A stretch of 17,943 bases of DNA from Flavobacterium sp. (GTDB lineage: Bacteria; Bacteroidota; Bacteroidia; Flavobacteriales; Flavobacteriaceae), in contig JASLHL010000159.1 in assembly GCA_030152225.1 (NCBI GenBank), positions 1 to 17,943 on the forward strand. The letters are read 5' to 3'. Positions 1 through 8,017 of the stretch are shown here, one piece after another. Within the stretch, counting starts at the first letter, position 1, and each line of letters begins with the position of its first letter. The notes beneath the pieces were generated by a model. That model had not been told where the DNA came from and did not search any database. It saw only the letters and a program-made list of their open reading frames with translations. Made by a program: the position numbers and the translations under genes.

Positions 1-87
1 TTCATTACATCTAATCGAAAAAGAAGATTTTCTTATGAAGTGAAAATCAAACAAAATAGTAACGAAGTGAGGTACACCGAAACGTAG
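1..87 (+). CDS. 3' end of an unidentified gene (partial)
   Basis: Frame 1 is open from the first base to a TAG at 85-87 and gives about 28 residues ending in NEVRYTET. The other two plus frames hit stops early (positions 10-12 and 41-43), so the open frame may be the tail of a gene that starts before the window. The residues are charged and polar, with alternating hydrophobics that could form strands, but no family can be named. It would converge on the response-regulator operon, with the hairpin at 174-207 between them. It is too short to rule out chance. Confidence 0.4.
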   Translation, partial: FITSNRKRRFSYEVKIKQNSNEVRYTET

Positions 88-125
88 GAAAAATCATCTA
101 AATAAGAATGAATATCATCACAAAA

Positions 126-160
126 AGCAAAGAGCAAAGAGTAAAGAGCAAAGAGCAAAA
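126..160. repeat. Heptamer tandem array, five copies of AGCAAAG
   Basis: Five consecutive 7-base units are present: AGCAAAG at 126 and 133, AGTAAAG at 140, AGCAAAG at 147 and AGCAAAA at 154. The array is non-coding. It begins about 13 bases beyond the minus-strand terminator of the response-regulator operon, reading in the direction of that transcription. A second 7-base array lies in the equivalent place after the SusCD terminator (10902-10950). Confidence 0.85.
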
Positions 161-173
161 AAACAACAAATAA

Positions 174-207
174 AAAAGGGAGTAAGAATTAGATCTTACT
201 CCCTTTT
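174..207 (-). terminator. Rho-independent terminator of the sensor kinase/response regulator operon
   Basis: A perfect 14-bp stem (174-187 with 194-207) encloses a 6-base loop. Read on the minus strand it starts 16 bases past the regulator stop codon and ends in TTTT followed by a T-rich tract. The AAAA on the other arm could also let it stop transcription arriving from the plus-strand gene tail at 1-87. Confidence 0.85.
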
Positions 208-223
208 ATGTTTGTAGCGAAGA

Positions 224-943
224 TTACTCTTCACCTTCACCTTTTACTACCAAACGGACTCCTTCTCCGTGGATATTTAAAATTTCAACCGCTTCGTCTA
301 ATTTTAAATACTTTCTTAATTTTGCAATATAAACGTCCATACTACGAGAAGTAAAATAGTTATCATCTCTCCATATTTTCGTTAAAGCAACTTCTCTTGG
401 CATTAAATCATTTTCGTAAATTGCCAATAATTTCAGTAATTCATTTTCTTTTGGGGACAACTTAATTGGTTCTTGATCTTGGAAAGTTAAGAATCTCAAT
501 TTAGAATTCAAATGAAATTTACCGATTTGGAATTCAAATTTTGTGTTATCTGTTTTTACTTCAGATGTTTTTCTGTGAATGATTGCTTTGATTTTCATCA
601 ACAACACTTCTGAATCAAAAGGTTTGTTTAAGTAATCATCAGCTCCTACTTTGTATCCTCTTAATACATCCTCTTTCATCGATTTTGCAGTTAAGAAAAT
701 AATAGGCACTTCCTTGTTCTTGTCACGGATCTCCTTGGCTAAAGTAAATCCATCTTTGTAAGGCATCATCACATCTAGAATACAAAGATCGAAAGTATCG
801 CGTTTGAACTTTTCAAATCCTTCCATTCCATTCTTAGCTAAAGTGACTTCAAAGTCATTAATTGCTAAGTAATCTTTCAAGATCGCTCCAAAGTTTGGAT
901 CGTCCTCGACTAATAGAATCTTTTTGTTGTTTGTTGTTTCCAT
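224..943 (-). CDS. OmpR/PhoB-family response regulator (RprY-like)
   Basis: This 239-residue protein is a DNA-binding response regulator. The receiver domain spans about residues 7-122, with the acidic pair D14/D15, phosphoacceptor D57 in the LDVMMP motif, T85 and K107 in the NKPF motif. A winged-helix DNA-binding domain (about 133-235) follows, with a DNA-binding and wing region near residues 192-232. Length and domain order are normal for the family. Its start lies 11 bases after the stop of the upstream sensor kinase, so the two are cotranscribed and are almost certainly cognate partners. The resemblance to RprY of Bacteroides is from memory. The target genes cannot be read from the sequence. 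Confidence 0.93.
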   Translation of the reverse strand: METTNNKKILLVEDDPNFGAILKDYLAINDFEVTLAKNGMEGFEKFKRDTFDLCILDVMMPYKDGFTLAKEIRDKNKEVPIIFLTAKSMKEDVLRGYKVGADDYLNKPFDSEVLLMKIKAIIHRKTSEVKTDNTKFEFQIGKFHLNSKLRFLTFQDQEPIKLSPKENELLKLLAIYENDLMPREVALTKIWRDDNYFTSRSMDVYIAKLRKYLKLDEAVEILNIHGEGVRLVVKGEGEE

Positions 944-954
944 ATATATATTGA

Positions 955-2541
955 TTAATTTATTAATGGCATTTTAATAATGAACGTACTTCCCTTACCT
1001 TTTTCACTTTCAACATATACCTGTGCATTGTGGTCTTCTACGATTTGTTGTACGTAAGCCAACCCTAATCCATGTCCTTTTACATCGTGTAAATCACCTG
1101 TATGCTCACGATAGAATTTATCAAAAATTCTCTTTTGTGCATTTTTACTCATCCCTACTCCTTGGTCTACTACTTTTATCAAGATAAAATCTTTGATATT
1201 TTCGGTATAGACATCAATAATAGGTCTTTCTTTCGAGTATTTTATGGCGTTGTCTAACATATTGACCATTACACTGGTCAGATGGAATTCATTTCCTAAT
1301 ATATCGGATCTTCTTGCATCGAGATGTAGGTTAATTTCACCTCCTCGGTCTTGTATGATCAAACTAACGTGATCTACTGCAGATTCGATAACTTCATGAA
1401 TATCCACCGCTTCTTTATCTGCTTCAAACTCTTTCTTTTCGAGCTTGGAAATTCGAAGCACATTTTCCACTTGTGCATGCATGCGCTTATTTTCTTCCCG
1501 AATCATATTCAGGTACCGCTCAACCATTTCGGGTTTTCCGATTACCTTGGGATTCTTTATCGCATCTAATGCCAGGTTAATTGTTGCTATTGGCGTTTTG
1601 AACTCATGCGTCATATTGTTGATAAAATCTGTTTTCATTTCTGAAATCTGTTTTTGTTTAATCAACTGATTGATCGCATTTAAATACGCAGCAATAATAA
1701 CAACTGTGAATAAGATAGACAAAAATGTAATTCCAATTAACGAAGAGAATAAATATTTGCTCTTCTCTGGAAAAGTTACATACAAATGATACTTACTTTT
1801 TCCGTCATTATTTTTTAAAATTGGCACACCATAAGTGGAACCTTCGCTATATTCGAATTCATCCGACTTAATTTTAGTAGCCAGCCCTTTGTTGTAAACA
1901 CCAAATTCAAACTTGGCATTTACTCCATATTGATGTAGCTCATTTTGTAATAATTCATTGAGCTTTTCTTTCGAAATACGCTCATCTACTCGTTTTAGCG
2001 CTACGATGTCTTTGAAGTAAATCTCAAACTGTGCTTTGTCCAAAACGTCTAAATTTCCTGATTTTTCAATTACTTCATCAGGATAATTTTGATGTAAATT
2101 ATCACTTCCTCGATCAAAGGAATTTCCTTTGTGGATCTCGGTTTTTCGCCTAGCTACAAAACTTTTAATATTTGTACTATCGGCTCTCTTGTCAAAGAAC
2201 GAACTTCGCAAATTAAAATCTTCAAGAATCAATGTGTTAGAATAAAATACTGACTCATTGGTTATTGGATTGCGTTGATAAATAACGATCTCTTTTAATT
2301 CACTTTGCTTTGGCGGTTCGCCAATACTATCCACAATTGTATTGTACATTTTGTAAAATTCCATTGCTTCATTTTGTTCAATAGAATTTGAAACGTTTCC
2401 AATCACTTGTTGGACATGATACTTGAACTGTTCTTCATTGTTATTATACGAACTAACAATCCAATATAATTGTACGATGATGATTCCAATCAATGAAAAA
2501 CTCATTATACCGACAAGTATCCTAAATCGTAATTTATTCAT
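955..2541 (-). CDS. Membrane sensor histidine kinase (RprX-like)
   Basis: This 528-residue kinase has an N-terminal membrane helix (about 8-30), a periplasmic sensor region of roughly 230 residues, and a second helix (about 264-287). The cytoplasmic kinase follows: H-box with H312 in NMTHEFKTP, N-box around N431 (NMLDNAIKYS), G1 box DQGVGM (459-464), F-box FDKFYR (473-478) and G2 box GHGLGL (489-494). All catalytic motifs are intact. I see no clear HAMP or PAS domain. It should autophosphorylate H312 and pass the phosphate to D57 of the regulator encoded immediately downstream. The sensor domain has no motif I recognise, so the ligand is unknown. A 61-base gap separates it from coaE upstream, making it the third gene of the minus-strand operon. 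Confidence 0.93.
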   Translation of the reverse strand: MNKLRFRILVGIMSFSLIGIIIVQLYWIVSSYNNNEEQFKYHVQQVIGNVSNSIEQNEAMEFYKMYNTIVDSIGEPPKQSELKEIVIYQRNPITNESVFYSNTLILEDFNLRSSFFDKRADSTNIKSFVARRKTEIHKGNSFDRGSDNLHQNYPDEVIEKSGNLDVLDKAQFEIYFKDIVALKRVDERISKEKLNELLQNELHQYGVNAKFEFGVYNKGLATKIKSDEFEYSEGSTYGVPILKNNDGKSKYHLYVTFPEKSKYLFSSLIGITFLSILFTVVIIAAYLNAINQLIKQKQISEMKTDFINNMTHEFKTPIATINLALDAIKNPKVIGKPEMVERYLNMIREENKRMHAQVENVLRISKLEKKEFEADKEAVDIHEVIESAVDHVSLIIQDRGGEINLHLDARRSDILGNEFHLTSVMVNMLDNAIKYSKERPIIDVYTENIKDFILIKVVDQGVGMSKNAQKRIFDKFYREHTGDLHDVKGHGLGLAYVQQIVEDHNAQVYVESEKGKGSTFIIKMPLIN

Positions 2542-2602
2542 CGCAATTCAAAATTATGATTAAAAATATATATTCCCTAGTAGTTAACATAAAATTAACC
2601 GA

Positions 2603-3202
2603 TTAAATTAAATGATTTTTTAAATTAATGTCACGTATTATCGAAATAATATCACTTTCAATTGATTTTTTGTTATTATTTTCAATTATATATTGACTTC
2701 TTCCTACCTTTTCTTCGTCTTTCATTTGATTATTTATAATTTTTCGTACTTGTTCTTTTGAGACTCCATCTCGTGCCATGACCCTTTGAATTCTAACTTC
2801 TTCTGGCGCAACCACTAGTACAATTAAATCACAACTTTTTTCCAATCCATTTTCAAACAAAATCGCACTTTCCTTCATTACAATAGGTGCGTCTTTATTT
2901 GTTTCTAACCAATGTTCAAAGTCTTCTTTTACACGGGGGTGAACCACTTGATTTAACTGTTCCAACAACTCTTTTTGATCAAAGACTACTTGTTTAATTT
3001 TCGCTCGATCAAGCAAGCCCTGTTCCGTAATAACGGAGGTTGTAAAGATTTGTTGTACAGCTTCTACTACATCAGGTCTATCCATGATAGCTCGTGCTCT
3101 TTCATCGGCAATATAAATGGGAATGCCTTGTTTTTCAAACAATTTTGCAACCGTAGTTTTACCACTACCAATTCCTCCTGTTAAACCAACAACGATACTC
3201 AT
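2603..3202 (-). CDS. coaE: Dephospho-CoA kinase
   Basis: The 199-residue product catalyses the last step of coenzyme A synthesis, ATP-dependent phosphorylation of the 3'-hydroxyl of dephospho-CoA, in the cytoplasm. The N-terminus has the diagnostic P-loop GLTGGIGSGKTT (residues 6-17), followed by the DERARAIMD region (33-41) that fits the CoA-binding part. Length is typical. The gene starts 16 bases after the glycosyltransferase stop, which implies cotranscription. The C-terminal stretch is rich in Ile, Asn and Lys, which is ordinary for an AT-rich genome. Confidence 0.95.
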   Translation of the reverse strand: MSIVVGLTGGIGSGKTTVAKLFEKQGIPIYIADERARAIMDRPDVVEAVQQIFTTSVITEQGLLDRAKIKQVVFDQKELLEQLNQVVHPRVKEDFEHWLETNKDAPIVMKESAILFENGLEKSCDLIVLVVAPEEVRIQRVMARDGVSKEQVRKIINNQMKDEEKVGRSQYIIENNNKKSIESDIISIIRDINLKNHLI

Positions 3203-3218
3203 TCTTTTCCTACTTTTC

Positions 3219-4214
3219 CTATTTAAAAAACATTTCGGGCATCCCTATTTCGGGCTGTTTTTTCAACACATGCAAGATATAGTTTGACTTTACAAATCCC
3301 GTGCCGTAGCCATAAAACTGTACTAAAACTGCACAAATTGATAAAAACGAAACCTTAAAACTCTTCTCTTTTAACAAAGATATTATAAATATCAAGAAAA
3401 AATACAATAAATAAAGAGAAAAAAATGAATATAATCCCACAAACAGGAGTAAAAGACTTATAAAAAGCCCTATCAAAAACAAACTAGGGAACCAATACGT
3501 CATTTTAGCATATATAGGATAACGCTGATTGAGAATAGGCCTAGCCTTTCCAAACTTATTGACTTGCGTATAGAACTTTTTCCAATCAATTCTGCGTTTA
3601 TGGTACACATATGCTTTCGGAAAAAGTTGAGTATCAAAACCTAAGTTCCAGAGTCGGATGGTTAAATCAGGATCTTCTCCTGGGTGTATTTTACCAAAAC
3701 CACCAGATGCTTCGAATGCTTTTTTTGAAATTCCCATATTAAAACTACGGGGCTGAAATTTACTCAGTCGTTCAGAACCTCCTCGAATACCTCCTGTAGT
3801 TAAGAATGATGTCATCGAAAAGTTAATTGCTTTTTGTACGGGTGTAAAACTAGGTAAAGCTTCATCAGGTCCACCAAAACAATCGACATAGCTTTCTTGC
3901 AAATAGCGATCTACCGTTGCTAAATATCCTTCGGGAATGATACAATCGGAATCTAAGATGATGTAATAATCGCCTTTTGCCTTTCGCATCCCATAGTTTC
4001 TGGAATCTCCTGGGCCTGAATTACTTTTATAATAATAGGCGATATCCAATTGATCTTGATATTTCTCCACAACAAATCGCGAATCAATAACCGATCCATC
4101 TTCTACAATTACCACTTCGAAAGCACCTTGAAAAGTTTGCTTAGCTAAACTAGCCAACAATTCATCCGTTTCATCTGGTCGATTGTAAACAGGTATAATA
4201 AACGAATAATACAT
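3219..4214 (-). CDS. Family 2 glycosyltransferase, membrane-anchored
   Basis: The first ~210 residues form a GT-A fold: IIPVYNRPDE at the N-terminus, VIVEDGS (35-41) for nucleotide binding, metal-binding DSD at 88-90, and GEDPDL (179-184), which should carry the catalytic acidic residue. Two hydrophobic blocks follow (about 241-280 and 287-305), so the enzyme is probably held on the inner face of the cytoplasmic membrane and adds sugars to a lipid-linked or cell-surface glycan. Donor and acceptor cannot be deduced. It is the first gene of the operon leading into coaE and the two-component pair, and a promoter-like site lies directly upstream (4234-4264). Confidence 0.88.
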   Translation of the reverse strand: MYYSFIIPVYNRPDETDELLASLAKQTFQGAFEVVIVEDGSVIDSRFVVEKYQDQLDIAYYYKSNSGPGDSRNYGMRKAKGDYYIILDSDCIIPEGYLATVDRYLQESYVDCFGGPDEALPSFTPVQKAINFSMTSFLTTGGIRGGSERLSKFQPRSFNMGISKKAFEASGGFGKIHPGEDPDLTIRLWNLGFDTQLFPKAYVYHKRRIDWKKFYTQVNKFGKARPILNQRYPIYAKMTYWFPSLFLIGLFISLLLLFVGLYSFFSLYLLYFFLIFIISLLKEKSFKVSFLSICAVLVQFYGYGTGFVKSNYILHVLKKQPEIGMPEMFFK

Positions 4215-4233
4215 GATCTTCTTAATATAGCAA

Positions 4234-4264
4234 CAAAAATATCGCTTCCTAAATTGGAATACAA
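4234..4264 (-). promoter_or_regulatory. Flavobacterial-type promoter for the glycosyltransferase-coaE-kinase-regulator operon
   Basis: On the minus strand the -7 element reads TATTTTTG (plus 4234-4241) and fits TAnnTTTG exactly. A TTG (plus 4262-4264) lies 20 bases upstream, inside the spacing known for the Flavobacterium -33/-7 consensus. The start site would fall near 4228, giving a leader of about 14 bases before the ATG at 4214. The pattern match is directly visible; activity is inferred. Confidence 0.6.
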
Positions 4265-4382
4265 AATTTACTCCTTATATTTATGTATATTATTTATATT
4301 CTTTACATGATAATGTGTAAACTTTCTAAAAAAAGTAAGACGACTAGGTGTAATTAATTTTAAATATTTGAAACTTTATTAT

Positions 4383-5936
4383 ATGAATGCAATTAATATA
4401 CTTTGGGTTGATGATGAAATTGATTTATTAAAACCTCATATTATCTTCTTAGAAAAAAAAGGCTATGCCGTTTCAACAGCTACCAATGGGGCTGATGCGA
4501 TAGATTTAGTGAATCAACATCATTATGACATTGTTTTTCTCGATGAAAATATGCCTGGATTAACAGGATTAGAAACGCTAAATGAGATCAAAAGCATTAA
4601 GAATAGTCTTCCTATTGTGATGATCACCAAAAGTGAAGAAGAATACATCATGGAGGAAGCGATTGGTGCCAAAATCGCAGATTATTTGATCAAACCGGTA
4701 AACCCCAATCAGATTCTGCTGTGTTTGAAAAAGATTTTAGACGATTCACGCCTTGTTTCTGAAAAATCTTCATTGAGTTACCAGAAAGAATTCCGCACTA
4801 TTGCGATGGACTTAATGGCAATTGACACCTATGAGGATTGGATTTCCCTCTACCGAAAACTCTTGTTTTGGGAGACTAAACTAGAGGATATTGAGGATCA
4901 AAATTTAATCAACATCTTAGAAGGACAAAAGAGTGAAGCCAATAGCTTATTTGGCAAATTTATAGAGAAAAAATACGAAACATGGATCAACTCAACGGCT
5001 GATCGACCGACTTTTTCACATGAAATATTCAAAAAATGGGTGGTTCCTGAATTAAAAAAGGAGAACAATAAAATTCTCTTCCTCGTCATTGATAATATGC
5101 GCTATGATCAGTGGCGATCTTTTGAGCCTATTGTGTCCAACTACTATAAAATAGAAAGTGAACACTCGTTTTTCTCCATTTTACCTACCACCACGCAATA
5201 TGCAAGAAATGCAATTTTTTCGGGTTTAACGCCTTTACAAATGGAACAAATGCATCCCAATTGGTGGAAAAATGACATTGAAGATGGTGGGAAAAATTTA
5301 CATGAAAATGATTTTTTACAAGCGCAATTACAGCGCTTGCGCTTAACAGTTCCCAATGAGTATTTTAAAATTGTTGGGCAAAGAGATGGGCGAAAATTAG
5401 TCGATAATTTCAATGCGATTAAACACAACCAACTGATTACCATTGTCTACAATTTTGTTGATATGTTATCTCATGCCAAAACAGAAATGGAAGTAATCAA
5501 AGAATTGGCTTCCAATGACAAAGCCTATCGTTCGTTGACGACCAGCTGGTTTAAAAATTCGACCTTGCTCGATGTGATTCAACAAGCACAACAAGCAGGC
5601 TTCAAATTAATTATCACCACAGATCACGGAACCATAAACTGTAATACGCCTTCTAAAGTGATTGGTGATAAGAATACGAGTTTAAATCTCCGTTATAAAA
5701 CAGGGAAAAGTTTAACTTTTGAAAAAAAGGATGTCTATGTAGTAAAAGATCCAAAAAAGATACAGCTTCCCGCCATAAATCTAAGTAGTTCCTTTATTTT
5801 TGCAAAGAATGATTGCTTCTTGGCCTATCAAAATAATTACAATCACTATGTATCTTATTTTAGAAATACCTATCAACACGGTGGGATTTCCCTGGAAGAA
5901 ATGATCGTTCCCTTTATTATTTTAAATCCAAAATAA
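4383..5936 (+). CDS. porX: PorX: T9SS-associated response regulator with PglZ/alkaline-phosphatase-like output domain
   Basis: I start it at the ATG at 4383 (517 residues), because an upstream TTG at 4368 adds only five residues before the conserved start NILWVDDE. The receiver domain (about 3-120) has D10/D11, phosphoacceptor D54, T82 and K104. A helical linker leads to a PglZ-type domain of the alkaline phosphatase superfamily. Likely metal and catalytic residues are D237 (VIDNMRYDQW), the TTT at 269-271, D360 and H364 (DMLSH), D414/H415 (TTDHG) and H499 (QHGGIS). In Porphyromonas and Flavobacterium, PorX with the kinase PorY is needed for type IX secretion, and the domain has been reported to cleave (oligo)nucleotides. 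No porY is adjacent, which is usual. It is the first gene of an operon with tsaE fused stop-to-start. Confidence 0.93.
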   Translation: MNAINILWVDDEIDLLKPHIIFLEKKGYAVSTATNGADAIDLVNQHHYDIVFLDENMPGLTGLETLNEIKSIKNSLPIVMITKSEEEYIMEEAIGAKIADYLIKPVNPNQILLCLKKILDDSRLVSEKSSLSYQKEFRTIAMDLMAIDTYEDWISLYRKLLFWETKLEDIEDQNLINILEGQKSEANSLFGKFIEKKYETWINSTADRPTFSHEIFKKWVVPELKKENNKILFLVIDNMRYDQWRSFEPIVSNYYKIESEHSFFSILPTTTQYARNAIFSGLTPLQMEQMHPNWWKNDIEDGGKNLHENDFLQAQLQRLRLTVPNEYFKIVGQRDGRKLVDNFNAIKHNQLITIVYNFVDMLSHAKTEMEVIKELASNDKAYRSLTTSWFKNSTLLDVIQQAQQAGFKLIITTDHGTINCNTPSKVIGDKNTSLNLRYKTGKSLTFEKKDVYVVKDPKKIQLPAINLSSSFIFAKNDCFLAYQNNYNHYVSYFRNTYQHGGISLEEMIVPFIILNPK

Positions 5937-6353
5937 ATGGAATTTACGTATCAACTTGACGAAATTGACCAAATAGCAGCAGCGGTATTACCGTTGCTCG
6001 CTCATAAAATTGTGTTGTTTCAGGCGCCTATGGGTGCTGGAAAAACGACCTTTATCAAAGCATTGGCTAAGCAATTACAGATCACGGAAATGACGAGTAG
6101 TCCGACGTTTTCTATTGTTAATGCCTATCAAATACCTGAATCGACAGCCTCATTGTATCATTTTGACCTGTATCGTTTAACGGAAGAAGAAGAGGCTTAT
6201 GACTTTGGTTTTGAGGAATATTTAGATAGTGGAAACTGGTGTTTTATCGAATGGCCAGATAAGACGCCTAATTTAATTCCCGATCAACACAGTACCATTC
6301 AGATTGATCTGGTGGACACACAGGTTAGAAAATTAATTATCACCAATGCTTAA
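5937..6353 (+). CDS. tsaE: tRNA threonylcarbamoyladenosine synthesis ATPase TsaE
   Basis: This 138-residue P-loop ATPase supports the TsaB-TsaD complex, which makes the t6A modification at position 37 of ANN-decoding tRNAs. Visible motifs are the Walker A segment APMGAGKTT (30-38), SSPTFSIVNAY (54-64), HFDLYRL (75-81) and FIEWPD (103-108), which together are diagnostic of the family. Length is normal. The ATG abuts the porX TAA with no gap, so translation is probably coupled. Confidence 0.95.
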   Translation: MEFTYQLDEIDQIAAAVLPLLAHKIVLFQAPMGAGKTTFIKALAKQLQITEMTSSPTFSIVNAYQIPESTASLYHFDLYRLTEEEEAYDFGFEEYLDSGNWCFIEWPDKTPNLIPDQHSTIQIDLVDTQVRKLIITNA

Positions 6354-6363
6354 AATGTAATGT

Positions 6364-7560
6364 ATGGCTAAATTATATCCTTTTTCTAAAAAAGCACTAC
6401 TGCCTCAAGAAGAGTGTCTGTTGGTTGAGCCACGTAAAGGAGAATTATTCATTGGGGTTCCCAAAGAGAATTTCACCCTGGAGAAACGCATCTGTATCAC
6501 ACCAGAAGCTGTGCAAACCCTACATGCTTATGGACATCGCGTATTAATAGAAAAAGGAGCTGGCGAAGCTGCTAGTTATAGTGATTTAGAATACAGCAAA
6601 GCAGGGGCTGAACTTACAACAGATACAAAAAAAGTATTGGGCTGTCCCATTGTTGTTAAGGTAGTTCCACCGACGCTTGAGGAAATTAAGCACATGACTC
6701 CACATAGTGTATTGTGGTCAACTATTCAGTTAAAAACCTTAGATCCCTCCTATTTTAAAGCCTTGGCAAAGAAAAAGATTTCGGCTATTGGATTTGAATT
6801 TATTCAAGATAAAAACGGTTCTTTTCCAGCTACGAGTATTTTAAGTGAAATTGCGGGAATTGCTTCCATACAAATTGCGTCGGAATTAATGACGACCACG
6901 AATAATGGCAAAGGACTTTTAATGGGTAATATCACAGGTGTTGTTCCGACAGAAGTAGTTATTTTAGGAGCGGGAATTGTTGCTGAATACGCCGCTAAAA
7001 CAGCGATTAGCATGGGTGCGAATGTACGTCTTTTTGACAATTCTATCCAGAAGTTAAGACGTTTACAGAACAACCTCCCCTTTCCTGTTTCTACATCAAC
7101 CATTCAAGACAAAATTTTGTTGAAAGCTTTGATGCGTTGTGATGTGGTGATTGGAGCTATACGCGGTAAAAATCGATCGCCCATTGTCGTAACGCAAACC
7201 ATGGTAGAAAGCATGAAAAAGGATGCGGTTATCATTGATGTGGCTATTGATAATGGAGGATGTTTTGAAACTTCCGAATTAACCACGCATGAACATCCTA
7301 TCAAAAGAAAATACGAAGTCATCCATTATGGCGTGCCGAATATTACCTCGCGCTATTGCAAAACAGCTTCCATGGCGATTAGCAATGTCATTACGCCCTT
7401 TTTATTGGATTTTGCAGATAATGGCAGCCTAGAAGGCACTGTTTTTACTGATAATATACTCAAATCAGGGATTTACACCTATAAAGGTTTAATCACCAAT
7501 AAAGTGGTTGCTGATTGGTTTAATCTCGACTATAAAGACATTCGACTTTTTGCTTTCTAA
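6364..7560 (+). CDS. ald: Alanine dehydrogenase family protein (Bacteroidota variant)
   Basis: At 398 residues this belongs to the alanine dehydrogenase / transhydrogenase alpha-subunit family, which interconverts alanine and pyruvate with NAD. It has the N-terminal GVPKE motif (31-35), R42 in KRICITP and K99 in VVKVVPP, which match the substrate-binding Arg and Lys of Bacillus Ald. A Rossmann segment VILGAGIVAEYAA (199-211) and DVAIDNGG (292-299) follow. The residue aligned with catalytic His96 of Bacillus Ald is Gln122 (WSTIQL), so activity as a standard alanine dehydrogenase is uncertain. A roughly 25-residue N-terminal extension precedes the family start. The gene begins 10 bases after tsaE and is cotranscribed with it. 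Confidence 0.85.
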   Translation: MAKLYPFSKKALLPQEECLLVEPRKGELFIGVPKENFTLEKRICITPEAVQTLHAYGHRVLIEKGAGEAASYSDLEYSKAGAELTTDTKKVLGCPIVVKVVPPTLEEIKHMTPHSVLWSTIQLKTLDPSYFKALAKKKISAIGFEFIQDKNGSFPATSILSEIAGIASIQIASELMTTTNNGKGLLMGNITGVVPTEVVILGAGIVAEYAAKTAISMGANVRLFDNSIQKLRRLQNNLPFPVSTSTIQDKILLKALMRCDVVIGAIRGKNRSPIVVTQTMVESMKKDAVIIDVAIDNGGCFETSELTTHEHPIKRKYEVIHYGVPNITSRYCKTASMAISNVITPFLLDFADNGSLEGTVFTDNILKSGIYTYKGLITNKVVADWFNLDYKDIRLFAF

Positions 7561-7598
7561 TTTTTTGCCAATTATTTAGTTTTACAAAGCTATATTGC

Positions 7599-7606
7599 TA
7601 CTTTTG
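7599..7606 (+). promoter_or_regulatory. Possible -7 promoter element for the DUF4258-like gene
   Basis: TACTTTTG fits the flavobacterial -7 consensus TAnnTTTG exactly and lies 16 bases before the ATG at 7623. No TTG lies at the right distance upstream, so only half of the promoter is visible. The gene may also be read from the porX operon. Confidence 0.4.
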
Positions 7607-7622
7607 TACAAATTTTGAAAAA

Positions 7623-7997
7623 ATGAGCTTTATACAACGACTTGCGTATTACTTGTTTGGCCTACTGATTGGCTGTATGTTTTTATTTTACTTTTTTGGA
7701 GAAAAGAAAACGGAGTTTTGTTATTTACCCAATTGTAGAGTTTTAAAAGATTTGAGAAGCAAGCCCGTTCAATATAGCGCTGATGCCGAAACCATATTCA
7801 AAGAAGGCTGGGTTACTGAAGAAGATATTCGAAAATCTTTACAATATGGTAAAGTAGATTTCGACAAGAGCAATGTTGATTTCGAAGAAGGCAAACTCTA
7901 CGTAATTAGTGGGCGAACTGCCAACAATGACCCTATTACAATCAAAATAGTAAACTATACAGACAAAGTAAAACTTTTAGCTATAACAAAGCCCTAA
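7623..7997 (+). CDS. Membrane-anchored DUF4258-like protein
   Basis: This 124-residue protein has one N-terminal hydrophobic helix (about 8-26) and then a small soluble domain. The segment AETIFKEGWVTEEDIRKS and the later strands ending DPITIKIVNYTDKVKLLAI resemble the DUF4258 fold, which is found alone or in toxin-like proteins. The function is unknown. From memory, a protein of this kind often follows ald in flavobacteria, so it is probably a conserved neighbour and not a recent arrival. Its stop codon lies within the stem of the operon terminator. Confidence 0.75.
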   Translation: MSFIQRLAYYLFGLLIGCMFLFYFFGEKKTEFCYLPNCRVLKDLRSKPVQYSADAETIFKEGWVTEEDIRKSLQYGKVDFDKSNVDFEEGKLYVISGRTANNDPITIKIVNYTDKVKLLAITKP

Positions 7998-8014
7998 TTT
8001 TTAGGGCTTTTGTC
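7988..8014 (+). terminator. Terminator of the porX-tsaE-ald-DUF4258 operon, overlapping the last stop codon
   Basis: A 10-bp perfect stem (7988-7997 with 8001-8010) encloses a 3-base loop, and on the plus strand it is followed by a T-rich run. The TAA of the upstream gene is part of the left arm. The AraC-type gene stops at 8018 from the other side, so the hairpin may serve both directions, although the minus-strand T tract is weak. Confidence 0.85.
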
Positions 8015-8017
8015 TTT

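Noticed and set aside
2549..2556. TAATTTTG on the minus strand upstream of the sensor kinase
   Set aside because: It fits the -7 consensus but lies so close to the start codon that the transcript would be nearly leaderless, and no -33 TTG is present. Probably chance in AT-rich DNA.
4368..4382. TTG start giving five more residues on PorX
   Set aside because: The ATG at 4383 fits the conserved N-terminus, and ATG is far more common.
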